The position numbers and the translations under genes are program-made. Positions 8,644 through 16,376 of a stretch of 21,568 nt of DNA are shown piece after piece (the first letter of the stretch is position 1; every line of letters starts with the position of its first letter). Source of the stretch: a virus; the IMG/VR virus record IMGVR_UViG_3300027151_000054, positions 1 to 21,568 of that record. The stretch is one strand, 5' to 3'. A model generated the notes under the pieces. The model was given only the letters and a program-made list of their open reading frames with translations, was not told the origin of the DNA and did no database searches.

Positions 8644-9174
8644 ATGAGTGCATTAACAAACACCCCAACAAATAGAAACTTTCTCTCACCTCTAAACTTT
8701 AGATTGGTGCTGCAGAAAGCTCCTCTTCTTAACTTCTTTTTGCAAAGTGCATCCATTCCAGGATTGACATTTGCTGGCAATGTAATCATGCCAACTCCTC
8801 TTCTTGATATTCCAATCCCTGGTGAACGTCTTGTGTATTCACCACTAACTGTGTCATTCATGGTTGATGAAGATATGACCAATTATCTAGAAATATACAA
8901 TTGGATGTTATCTCTTGCTGCAAAAGATCTACAACCGTTTGCAAGATACCAAGCTCAGACATCTATTGATTCGGACGTCAATGGTAGAGATAGGTCAGAT
9001 ATTAAGCTAATGATTCTTACAAGTTCAAAGAATCCGAACATTGAAGTTAACTTTACTGATGCCTTCCCGTCTCAGCTCGGAGAACTGAACTTCAACACAA
9101 CAGCATCCGGTGTAAACTATCTTGAAACCTCTGTTACATTTGAGTATATTAAGTACACAATTAATATGATTTGA
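8644..9174 (+). CDS. Tail-tube-like virion protein (gp19-type fold)
   Basis: 176-residue protein of a family found beside capsid genes in marine T4-like phages. Its pattern resembles tail tube and related baseplate-tube proteins: NFRLVLQKAPLLNFFLQSASIPGL (residues 18-41, shown here as two family blocks), a PLLDIPIPGERLVYSPLTVS region, and FMVDEDMTNYLEIYNWMLSL (about 76-95). The end is VNYLETSVTFEYIKYTINM, a final beta strand like that of gp19. Conserved similarity to gene 19 of this window is at pattern level only. It probably acts in the tail tube or at the tail tip or head-tail joint; which one cannot be decided. It is expressed from the late promoter at 8618-8625. Confidence 0.75.
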   Translation: MSALTNTPTNRNFLSPLNFRLVLQKAPLLNFFLQSASIPGLTFAGNVIMPTPLLDIPIPGERLVYSPLTVSFMVDEDMTNYLEIYNWMLSLAAKDLQPFARYQAQTSIDSDVNGRDRSDIKLMILTSSKNPNIEVNFTDAFPSQLGELNFNTTASGVNYLETSVTFEYIKYTINMI

Positions 9175-9175
9175 G

Positions 9176-9204
9176 TTGACTTTTATAATAATATGTAAGA
9201 CAAT
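9176..9204 (+). promoter_or_regulatory. Sigma70-like promoter before uvsY
   Basis: TTGACT (9176-9181), 17-bp spacer, then GACAAT (9199-9204), a 4/6 match to TATAAT. The predicted start near 9211 would leave a leader of about 14 nt, similar to the other sigma70-like promoters here. The -10 is the weakest of the set. A possible 5-bp hairpin (9208-9212 with 9218-9222) over the AGGAGG site could form only in transcripts that come from upstream. Confidence 0.5.
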
Positions 9205-9224
9205 TGTGTCCTGCAGGAGGACAA

Positions 9225-9659
9225 ATGAAGACCGATGAAATTATTACAGCATGGGAAACAGATAGCGAGATTGATAAGACCGAGCTCGGTAAAGAGTCTT
9301 TGCGGATTCCTCAACTTCACTCCAAATACCTGAAAGAGTTCTACATGGCTAAGACAACATATGTAAAACTCAATCAAGATTATAAAAACACGTACAGATT
9401 AAAATATCAATACTATCAGGGTATTCTTTCAAAAGAAGAACAAGAAGAGCATGGATGGGACATCCAGCCATTAAAGATTTTGAAAGCAGATATTCCTGTA
9501 TACATTGAGTCAGATGAAGATCTTCAGTTAATTAAAAATAAGATACAGTTAACGGAAGATAAGATAGAAATTCTTGAGAACATAATAAAAACACTCAACA
9601 ATCGTGGATATTTAATAAAAAATGCGATTGAATGGGAACGGTTTAAGATGGGTCTATGA
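9225..9659 (+). CDS. uvsY: Recombination mediator UvsY
   Basis: 144-residue helical protein resembling T4 UvsY (137 aa). UvsY loads UvsX recombinase onto gp32-coated single-stranded DNA in phage recombination and recombination-dependent replication. The order of segments fits the family: an early YLKEFYMAKTTYVKLNQDYKN helix, a basic LKYQYYQG segment with aromatic residues, IESDEDLQLIKNKI, and a final GYLIKNAIEWERFKMGL, which parallels the RGFAIKHIQDMRAFEAG end of T4 UvsY. The ATG at 9225 is preferred over an in-frame TTG at 9204 because AGGAGG (9215-9220) lies just upstream. Its stop overlaps the uvsW start in ATGA. Confidence 0.9.
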   Translation: MKTDEIITAWETDSEIDKTELGKESLRIPQLHSKYLKEFYMAKTTYVKLNQDYKNTYRLKYQYYQGILSKEEQEEHGWDIQPLKILKADIPVYIESDEDLQLIKNKIQLTEDKIEILENIIKTLNNRGYLIKNAIEWERFKMGL

Positions 9660-11092
9660 TACAGATAGAAAAGTTTAACGAGACGTACAATAAGATTCAT
9701 TGCAGTGATGATATTGCAAGAGAGCTTAGTGATTACTTTACTTTTGAAGTACCTGGTGCTCGTTTTATTCCGTCTGTAAGAAAAAAGAAGTGGGATGGTA
9801 AGATAAGACTATTCAACTCTGGCACCCATCACATATATGCTGGACTGATTGAATATGTTGAAGACTTTGCAAAGCAAAACACATACCAGTGTGAGAGGTT
9901 AACAGACTTCTCTGATGATGTAATTGATACCGTTTCCGATATTGTTTCCAGCTTCAACCTCACCAAAGAGCCACGTGATTATCAGCTTGCTGCATTTGCC
10001 CATGCAATAAGAAAAAGAAGATCATTGCTTTTATCACCAACAGCGTCTGGTAAGTCATTAATTATCTACATGCTTTGCAGATACTATAATGTAAAGACTT
10101 TGTTGATTGTACCTACAACCTCGCTTGTTCATCAAATGTATTCTGACTTTGAAGAGTACGGATTCGATTCAAAACAAAACTGCCATATGATCTTCTCTGG
10201 TCAAGAAAAGGATGAAGACAAGCAAATATTCATATCAACTTGGCAATCAATATACAAGCAACCCAAGAAGTGGTTTGATCAGTTTGATTGTGTAATAGGA
10301 GACGAGGCTCACCTGTTCAAAGCAAACTCCCTTTCAACTATAATGAAGAGTCTGAGCAGTTGCAAATACCGCTTTGGATTTACTGGTACATTAGATGGAT
10401 CACAAACCCATAAGCTAGTGCTAGAAGGATTATTCGGAACAGTTAAAAAGGTAACAACAACATCTGAATTGATTGAACAGAAGCACCTCTCAGAGTTCAA
10501 AATTAAAGCTGTAATACTTGACTATGATCAAGAAACAAGACAGTTGATGAAGAAAGCTACATATCCGGATGAGATGAATTTCCTTGTCAATCATCTTCCG
10601 AGAAACAAGTTCATATGCAACCTGGCGATATCGTTGAAGGGTAACACGTTAGTTTTGTATCAGTATGTTGACAAACACGGTAAGGCAATATATGATGAGA
10701 TTAAAAATAAAGCAGATGGTAGACAGATTTACTTCGTCTCTGGTACGGTTAATGGTGCGGATAGAGATGATATTAGAAGATCTGTGGAGCTGGAAGTTGA
10801 TTCGATTATTGTCGCTTCTTATGGTACTTTTTCTACTGGCGTCAATATTAAGAACTTGCACAATATCATTTTCGCTTCACCTTCAAAATCAAGGGTCAGG
10901 AATCTCCAATCAATCGGCCGGGGACTTAGACTCGGGAACAATAAAGAGAAAGCATGTCTATACGATATAGCTGACGACTTGCAATGGAAGCAAAGTAGGA
11001 ATCATACACTAAATCATTTTGTTGAGCGAATTAAAATATATAATGAAGAGAAGTTTGAGTATAAGACGTACGTAATCCCACTCAAAGGATAA
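9656..11092 (+). CDS. uvsW: UvsW helicase
   Basis: Superfamily 2 helicase that unwinds R-loops and branched DNA and, in T4, shuts off origin-dependent replication late in infection. 478 residues. Motifs in order: Q-like PRDYQLAAF (about 107-115), Walker A SPTASGKS (127-134), motif Ia IVPTTSLVHQM, Walker B DEAH (216-219), motif III FGFTGTLDG, a conserved IVASYGTFSTGVNIKNLHNI block in the second RecA domain (two adjacent family segments), and motif VI QSIGRGLR. The N-terminal part (to about 100, with PSVRKKKWDGKIRLF) is the small DNA-binding domain of T4 UvsW. It overlaps uvsY by 4 nt. Confidence 0.96.
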   Translation: MIQIEKFNETYNKIHCSDDIARELSDYFTFEVPGARFIPSVRKKKWDGKIRLFNSGTHHIYAGLIEYVEDFAKQNTYQCERLTDFSDDVIDTVSDIVSSFNLTKEPRDYQLAAFAHAIRKRRSLLLSPTASGKSLIIYMLCRYYNVKTLLIVPTTSLVHQMYSDFEEYGFDSKQNCHMIFSGQEKDEDKQIFISTWQSIYKQPKKWFDQFDCVIGDEAHLFKANSLSTIMKSLSSCKYRFGFTGTLDGSQTHKLVLEGLFGTVKKVTTTSELIEQKHLSEFKIKAVILDYDQETRQLMKKATYPDEMNFLVNHLPRNKFICNLAISLKGNTLVLYQYVDKHGKAIYDEIKNKADGRQIYFVSGTVNGADRDDIRRSVELEVDSIIVASYGTFSTGVNIKNLHNIIFASPSKSRVRNLQSIGRGLRLGNNKEKACLYDIADDLQWKQSRNHTLNHFVERIKIYNEEKFEYKTYVIPLKG

Positions 11093-11094
11093 AG

Positions 11095-11502
11095 ATGATA
11101 AAAATAATAAAGCTCGTTAATGATCATGAAATTATTGGTGAAGTAGTTGCAGAGTCATCCGAACACATAGTGATCAACCAACCTTTTTCTATCCACTACA
11201 TGATGTCTCAAAGAACAGACAAGCCAATCATTGGATTGTTACGCTACATGCCTTTTGCTAAAAGTAGAGAGTTATCCTTTAAAAGCAGAGATATAATTAA
11301 CTCGGTAGAAGCAAGAGAATCAATGGCTGGTTACTACAGCCATGTTATGACAAACCATATCAAATATGTCGATGATAACATTGACCAAGAACTCGAACAA
11401 GTTGCTGCTGAAGAGCAGTCAATAGAAGAGCAAGCGGAGATGACACCAGCTGAATTAATGGCGTCACTCCTTAGTAATTTCACTAACGATAAGATGCACT
11501 GA
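11095..11502 (+). CDS. Unknown protein between uvsW and gene 55
   Basis: 135-residue protein. The N-terminal half begins MIKIIKLVNDHEIIGEVV and continues with short predicted beta strands (HIVINQPFSIHYM), reminiscent of an Sm-like barrel. The C-terminal third is acidic and helical (DQELEQVAAEEQSIEEQAE) and ends with a hydrophobic segment (AELMASLLSNF). No catalytic motif is visible. It has only 2-nt and 1-nt gaps to uvsW and the gp55 sigma gene, so it is translated with them. A part in RNA metabolism or late transcription is possible by place, but no function is shown by the sequence. Confidence 0.85.
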   Translation: MIKIIKLVNDHEIIGEVVAESSEHIVINQPFSIHYMMSQRTDKPIIGLLRYMPFAKSRELSFKSRDIINSVEARESMAGYYSHVMTNHIKYVDDNIDQELEQVAAEEQSIEEQAEMTPAELMASLLSNFTNDKMH

Positions 11503-11503
11503 T

Positions 11504-12043
11504 ATGGCTCAACACTACATTGACAATAAGACGTTCTTCGAAGCTATCAAAAAGCACAGAGAGAATATTAAGCTAGCAGCAGAAGAAGGAAGGCCAAAGC
11601 CAATCATTCCAAACTATATTGGTAGCTGTATCCTAATGATTGCTAACAGGTTGGCAACTAAACCTAACTTTATCAACTACTCTTACAAAGATGAGATGAT
11701 ATCGGACGGTGTTGAGAACTGTATCATGTATATTGATAATTTTGATCCTGAGAAATCAACTAATCCATTTGCCTACTTCACACAGATTATCTACTTTGCC
11801 TTTCTAAGACGAATACAAAAAGAAAAGAAACATCTGTATATCAAGCACCAGGTGTTTAGGAATTTTGCTATTACGGATGAGCTGTACGATGTACAAGAGG
11901 GTGATGACTTTGGTGGCTCGCCAGTTAACAATATGATGGATACAGAAAAGATGGATGACTTTGTGAAAGCGTTTGAATTAGGATTAGAAAAGAAACGTAA
12001 GCCAGCACAAAAGGTCGGTATTGAGAACTTCGTAGAGGAGTAA
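11504..12043 (+). CDS. 55: Late-transcription sigma factor gp55
   Basis: Phage sigma factor that directs host RNA polymerase to TATAAATA late promoters, coupled to replication through the sliding clamp. 179 residues against 185 in T4. The core block has SYKDEMISDGVENCIMYIDNFDPEKSTNPFAYFTQIIYFAFLRRI in overlapping family segments (residues about 61-105); T4 gp55 has the same order (KQEMIADGIEA, HNFDE, NPHAYITQ, FVQRIKKE). This is the sigma region 2 equivalent. The C-terminus ends KVGIENFVEE, resembling the clamp-binding tail of T4 gp55 (SLDFLYE). Its presence supports reading the TATAAATA sites in this window as real promoters. Confidence 0.95.
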   Translation: MAQHYIDNKTFFEAIKKHRENIKLAAEEGRPKPIIPNYIGSCILMIANRLATKPNFINYSYKDEMISDGVENCIMYIDNFDPEKSTNPFAYFTQIIYFAFLRRIQKEKKHLYIKHQVFRNFAITDELYDVQEGDDFGGSPVNNMMDTEKMDDFVKAFELGLEKKRKPAQKVGIENFVEE

Positions 12044-12044
12044 C

Positions 12045-13100
12045 ATGAAGATTGCATTGGTGACAGATACCCACTTCGGGGCAAGAGGGGATCATTTAGC
12101 ATTTGATAAACAGTTTGATAAATTCTACACAGAAACCTTCTTTCCTACACTGGTAGAACGCGGTATAAGGAACGTAATCCATCTTGGGGATATGTTCGAC
12201 AGGCGCAAGTATATAAACTACTTAACGCTGCGTAATTGCCGTAAATACTTCTTTGATCCTATGTTTGATCTTGGTATTAAGCTAGATGTAATCATTGGTA
12301 ACCATGATGTGTTTTACAAAAACACTAACGACATCAACTCACCAGGATTGTTACTGCAACAGTATGATAATATATCTGGATATGATAGACCGGTAGAGTT
12401 GACATATGCTGGTCTTGATATACTGATCCTTCCTTGGATCTGTACTGACAACTACGAAGATTCAATGGCGATAATCAAAGATACAAGCGCAACTGTTTGC
12501 TTTGGTCATCTAGAGCTAGCTGGTTTTCAAATGTATAAGGGGCAAGTAAATGATCATGGATTTGATTCAAAGATATTCAACAGGTTTGACCTTGTTTGTT
12601 CTGGGCATTTTCACCATCGTTCAAATAATGGGAATATTCATTATCTTGGAAACCCTTACGAGCTTACCTGGGCTGATTACCAAGATCCGAGAGGGTTTCA
12701 CATCTTCGATACGGAAACTAGGGAGCTGGAATTCATAGAAAATCCTAACAAGATGTTCTATAAGATATTCTTTAACGATCAGTTCCAAGCTGAAGCATAC
12801 GAATATCAATACTTAAAAGATTGCTTTGTTAAAGTAATTGTTCAAACCAAAGAGAACCAAGCTAACTTTGATATGCTGATTGATAGATTGGAGAAAGCTG
12901 GTCCTGCAGATCTACAAGTAGTTGAAGACCATCTTCACATGGACCTTGAAGATAATGATGATATATTGGAGAGTGCGGAGGATACAATGACTCTTCTTTC
13001 TAAGTTCTGTGCACAGATCGATACCAAGGCTGATAAGAAAATGCTTGACTTATTGTTAAGAGATCTGTATAATGAGGCGATCAATTTAGAATCAACATAA
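12045..13100 (+). CDS. 47: Recombination endonuclease subunit gp47
   Basis: Mre11-type nuclease subunit that works with gp46 to resect DNA ends for recombination and to help degrade host DNA. 351 residues (T4: 339). Metallophosphatase motifs in order: DTH (residues 8-10), GDMFDRR (48-54), GNHD (85-88), GHLEL and GHFHH, which supply the two-metal ligands. The C-terminal part (about 250-351) is acidic and helical and likely holds the gp46-binding region. One nucleotide separates it from gene 55 upstream and from gene 46 downstream. Confidence 0.97.
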   Translation: MKIALVTDTHFGARGDHLAFDKQFDKFYTETFFPTLVERGIRNVIHLGDMFDRRKYINYLTLRNCRKYFFDPMFDLGIKLDVIIGNHDVFYKNTNDINSPGLLLQQYDNISGYDRPVELTYAGLDILILPWICTDNYEDSMAIIKDTSATVCFGHLELAGFQMYKGQVNDHGFDSKIFNRFDLVCSGHFHHRSNNGNIHYLGNPYELTWADYQDPRGFHIFDTETRELEFIENPNKMFYKIFFNDQFQAEAYEYQYLKDCFVKVIVQTKENQANFDMLIDRLEKAGPADLQVVEDHLHMDLEDNDDILESAEDTMTLLSKFCAQIDTKADKKMLDLLLRDLYNEAINLEST

Positions 13101-13101
13101 T

Positions 13102-14817
13102 ATGATATTGTTTCAAAAAGTAAGATGGAAGAATCTTCTATCTACTGGAGATGTATGGACTGAGATAAACTTTATAAAGTCCAAGTCTACTTTAATAGTG
13201 GGAGAGAATGGTGCTGGAAAGAGCACCATTCTTGATGCTGTTTGCTTTGGTCTATTCGGTAAGCCATTCCGCAAGATCAATAAGCCACAGCTAGTAAACT
13301 CAATTAACAGAAAAGGTATGTTGGTTGAGTTGGAGTTTAAGATTGGTAATAGACAGTACCTGATTAGACGAGGTCATAAGCCGTCTGTATTTGAGATACT
13401 GCAAGATGGTAACATCATCAATCAGAATTCCGAAGCAAGAGAGTATCAGGAGTACTTGGAGAGTAATGTTCTTAAGCTGAACTTTAAATCGTTTCAGCAG
13501 ATTGTTATTCTCGGTAGTGCTTCTTTCACTCCGTTCATGCAGCTACCTGCATCGCACCGTAGAGAGATTATTGAAGACCTATTAGACATTCAAATCTTTT
13601 CTACAATGAATTCGTTGCTAAAAGACAAGATTACCATTAACAGAACTTCTCTTTATCAGGTTGATTATGAGATCAAAGGATCCGCTGAGAAGATTGAATT
13701 GTACAAGAAGCATATCGAGTCGTTGAAGCAGAATAATGATCAGATTGTTGAGCAAAAGCAAGTACAATTAGATGAGCTCAATAGTCAAGTTAATTCTGCT
13801 AATGAATTTGCAACTACCCTGCAGGGCCAGATAGATCTACTCAGTAAAAGTATTGACGATCATAACAAAGTTATCTCTAAGTCAAATAAGTTTGCATTAT
13901 TAAATAGACAATTAGACAGCAAGCTAGACAAGATCAAAAAAGAACTTGACTTTTTCTACGAGAGTGATGATTGTCCTACTTGCCGTCAGGGAATTGCTCA
14001 TCAACACAAAAGTGAGATTGTTGAAAAGAATCATAAACAAGTTGCTGAGATAGAAGAAGGCAAACAAAAGATGTTGGTTGAGATAGAAGCAATTGAAAAT
14101 AGATTGACAGAGATTGCCAATATCAATACTCAAATATCCACTCTTAATAGAAGGGTAACAGATGGCAACATTCAGATTAAAATATGGATGTCAATGGCTA
14201 CTGGTATTCAAACAGAGATTACTAACCTAAAGACAAACAACAAACAGATTGATACTAATACTGAAGAGTTAAAGGTTCTTAAAGAGCAACTAAGAGCAGC
14301 ATTGCAATCAAAAGAAGATCTTACAAAAGAGAAAGCAGTACTTGATGTTGCGTCTGTTCTTCTCAAAGACTCTGGTGTCAAGACTAAGATTATCAAGCAA
14401 TATATACCTGTAATAAACAAACTTGTTAACAAGTATCTTGCTGCAATGGACTTCTTTGTTGCATTCGAATTGAACGAGAACTTTGAAGAAACAATTAAGT
14501 CTAGACATAGAGATGACTTTAGTTACGAGTCATTTAGCGAAGGTGAGAAGATGCGTATTGACTTAGCACTTCTTTTCACTTGGAGAGCAATTAGTAAACT
14601 GCGCAACTCTGCTTCTACCAACCTTTTGATTATGGACGAAGTGTTTGACAGCTCACTTGACAATAACGGAACAGAGGAGTTCCTTAAAATTATCAGTACA
14701 CTTACGGCTGATACTAATTTGTTTATCATAAGTCACAAAGGTGATCAGTTGTTTGATAAGTTTCATTCTCTGATCAAATTCGAGAAACATAAAAACTTTT
14801 CAAGGATATCAAAATGA
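13102..14817 (+). CDS. 46: Recombination endonuclease subunit gp46
   Basis: Rad50/SMC-type ATPase partner of gp47. 571 residues (T4: 560). Walker A GENGAGKST (residues 34-42), Q-loop region FQQIVILGSASFTPFM, a long coiled coil (about 170-400) interrupted by a CPTC zinc hook (291-294), the ABC signature SFSEGEKMR (477-485), Walker B LLIMDEVFD (508-516) with D-loop SSLD, and a switch histidine in FIISHKGD. All parts needed for an active ATPase are intact. The stop overlaps the next start in ATGA. Confidence 0.97.
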   Translation: MILFQKVRWKNLLSTGDVWTEINFIKSKSTLIVGENGAGKSTILDAVCFGLFGKPFRKINKPQLVNSINRKGMLVELEFKIGNRQYLIRRGHKPSVFEILQDGNIINQNSEAREYQEYLESNVLKLNFKSFQQIVILGSASFTPFMQLPASHRREIIEDLLDIQIFSTMNSLLKDKITINRTSLYQVDYEIKGSAEKIELYKKHIESLKQNNDQIVEQKQVQLDELNSQVNSANEFATTLQGQIDLLSKSIDDHNKVISKSNKFALLNRQLDSKLDKIKKELDFFYESDDCPTCRQGIAHQHKSEIVEKNHKQVAEIEEGKQKMLVEIEAIENRLTEIANINTQISTLNRRVTDGNIQIKIWMSMATGIQTEITNLKTNNKQIDTNTEELKVLKEQLRAALQSKEDLTKEKAVLDVASVLLKDSGVKTKIIKQYIPVINKLVNKYLAAMDFFVAFELNENFEETIKSRHRDDFSYESFSEGEKMRIDLALLFTWRAISKLRNSASTNLLIMDEVFDSSLDNNGTEEFLKIISTLTADTNLFIISHKGDQLFDKFHSLIKFEKHKNFSRISK

Positions 14818-15008
14818 GCCAATTCGAATCTGGTAAACCTGTAAAAACATTATTAGCTGAATATGTTGATGGTGGTCCTAAGTGCATAAGAGACGATTGT
14901 GATATTCGTATACAGAGCTCTGAACGAACTATTTTATCATCTGACATACCGATGCTTGAAGAGAATGTAAAGAGATGTGTATCGTGCGGAAAAACCTGGA
15001 AGGAATAA
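14814..15008 (+). CDS. Small Cys-rich (zinc-ribbon-like) protein
   Basis: 64 residues with two cysteine pairs, CIRDDC and CVSC, about 29 residues apart, the layout of a small zinc-binding fold. The rest is polar. It overlaps gene 46 by 4 nt (ATGA) and ends 7 nt before the deformylase start, so it belongs to the recombination operon. The function is unknown. Zinc binding is inferred from cysteine spacing only. Confidence 0.75.
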   Translation: MSQFESGKPVKTLLAEYVDGGPKCIRDDCDIRIQSSERTILSSDIPMLEENVKRCVSCGKTWKE

Positions 15009-15015
15009 ACATATT

Positions 15016-15534
15016 ATGGTACTAGACTTAGTTAAACCTGATCATCCTTTATTGAGGACAAAGTTGGAGAGATTTGACTTCAACAAACAACCAACTAACC
15101 CTCATGAGTTAGCTAACAACCTAATTGAGACAATGATTCACTATAAAGGGTTGGGGCTTTCTGCAAACCAATGTGGACTACCTTACCGTGTATTTGTCCT
15201 GTGGTCGAATCCAACAAAGGTTATGTTCAACCCTGTTATTGCTGATGTATCGACGGAAGAGATTCTTTTAGAAGAAGGATGCTTGACTTATCCTAATTTA
15301 TTCGTTAAAGTGAAGCGTCCTAAGCTGATTCGTATTCGTTATATGGATTCACATGGCGAGGCTCATACAGATAAGTTTACAGGAATCTCAGCGAGATGTG
15401 TACAGCATGAGATGGATCATCTTGATGGTATAATCTATACATCAAAGGCTAACAAGTTTCATTATGATCAAGCAATGAGACAGCGTAAGAAATACAAACG
15501 TGAATATAAGGTACCAGAATATGCAGAAAATTAA
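15016..15534 (+). CDS. def: Peptide deformylase
   Basis: Removes the formyl group from the N-terminal methionine of new proteins. 172 residues with all three family motifs: GLGLSANQ (residues 45-52; usual GxGxAAxQ), EGCLT (87-91; usual EGCLS, Cys89 a metal ligand), and QHEMDHLDG (130-138; His131, Glu132 and His135, two metal ligands and the catalytic base). The ATG at 15016 is chosen over an upstream GTG at 14977, which would run 32 nt into the preceding gene; AAGGA lies at 15000-15004. Phage deformylases are known, mostly in cyanophages; no photosynthesis genes are seen here. The basic C-terminal tail (QRKKYKREYK) is an extension beyond the catalytic core. Confidence 0.95.
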   Translation: MVLDLVKPDHPLLRTKLERFDFNKQPTNPHELANNLIETMIHYKGLGLSANQCGLPYRVFVLWSNPTKVMFNPVIADVSTEEILLEEGCLTYPNLFVKVKRPKLIRIRYMDSHGEAHTDKFTGISARCVQHEMDHLDGIIYTSKANKFHYDQAMRQRKKYKREYKVPEYAEN

Positions 15535-16375
15535 AATAGCAGAACTGTTCTACAGTTTGCAGGGTGAGGGAAAGTATGTAGGTACACCTAGTGTATTCTT
15601 GCGTACTTTTGGTTGTAACTTTACCTGTGGTGGGTTTGGTATGCCAAAGGATGAGATGTCAAATGAACGGTTCAAGATTCAACCTGAACAATACAGGAAG
15701 TATGATGACTTACCTCTTGTACATACTGGATGTGATTCATATGCAAGCTGGGATGTTAGATTCAAACACCTATCTCCATTAATGACAACTGGTGATATTG
15801 CAGAAAAGATTGTTGACATGCTTCCAGAGAAGAAGTGGAACAAAGAACATCTTGTGATTACAGGTGGTGAGCCATTGCTTGGATGGCAACGTGCTTTTCC
15901 GGAGTTACTGACTCATGAAAGTATGAAGAACTTAAAGTATGTTACTTTCGAGACAAACGGTACTCAGAAGATAACAGATGAATTTAAGAAGTTTCTATTT
16001 AACTACAGTAACAAGTACGGTATGGGTGATACAGAGTTTACATTCTCTGTTAGTGCAAAGCTGAGTGCCTCTGGTGAGAGTTGGGAAGATGCAATCCTTC
16101 CGCAAGTTGTAAATACATACAACACCTACGGTCAAGTGTATCTCAAGTTTGTGATCGATAAAGATACAGACATTGAAGAGGTTGAACGAGCTGTCAAAGC
16201 ATATAGAGAATACGGACTAGGATTAGAGTGTGATGTCTACTTGATGCCAGTTGGCGGAACAGATGTCAAATACTTTAGCAACTATAAGCAAGTTGCTGAG
16301 ATGGCAATGAAGAAGGGCTGGAAATATAGCCCACGATTACAAGTTGATATTTGGCGCAATGCCTGGGGAACATGA
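15521..16375 (+). CDS. queE: QueE-like radical SAM enzyme (7-carboxy-7-deazaguanine synthase)
   Basis: QueE turns 6-carboxytetrahydropterin into 7-carboxy-7-deazaguanine, an intermediate of preQ0 used for tRNA queuosine and, in some phages, for DNA base modification. 284 residues. The N-terminus IAELFYSLQGEGKYVGTPSVFLRTFGCNF carries the QueE signature SLQGEG (12-17; the stretch is given only as landmarks). GGEP (115-118) is the SAM-binding motif. The cluster cysteines appear as Cys32 and Cys36, with the third probably Cys71 in GCDSYASW, which aligns with the CDSxxxW that follows the third cysteine in other QueE proteins. That implies a 34-residue insertion inside the usual CX3CX2C. The ATG at 15521 overlaps def by 14 nt; an upstream in-frame start at 15500 is less likely. 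Confidence 0.88.
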   Translation: MQKIKIAELFYSLQGEGKYVGTPSVFLRTFGCNFTCGGFGMPKDEMSNERFKIQPEQYRKYDDLPLVHTGCDSYASWDVRFKHLSPLMTTGDIAEKIVDMLPEKKWNKEHLVITGGEPLLGWQRAFPELLTHESMKNLKYVTFETNGTQKITDEFKKFLFNYSNKYGMGDTEFTFSVSAKLSASGESWEDAILPQVVNTYNTYGQVYLKFVIDKDTDIEEVERAVKAYREYGLGLECDVYLMPVGGTDVKYFSNYKQVAEMAMKKGWKYSPRLQVDIWRNAWGT

Positions 16376-16376
16376 T

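Noticed and set aside
9208-9222. Hairpin over the uvsY ribosome site as a regulatory switch
   Set aside because: Only 5 bp, and the 5' arm would not be in RNA from the proposed promoter; noted under the promoter but not claimed.
12398-12423. TTGACA and TATACT inside gene 47
   Set aside because: The spacer is 14 bp and the pair lies in the middle of a coding sequence.
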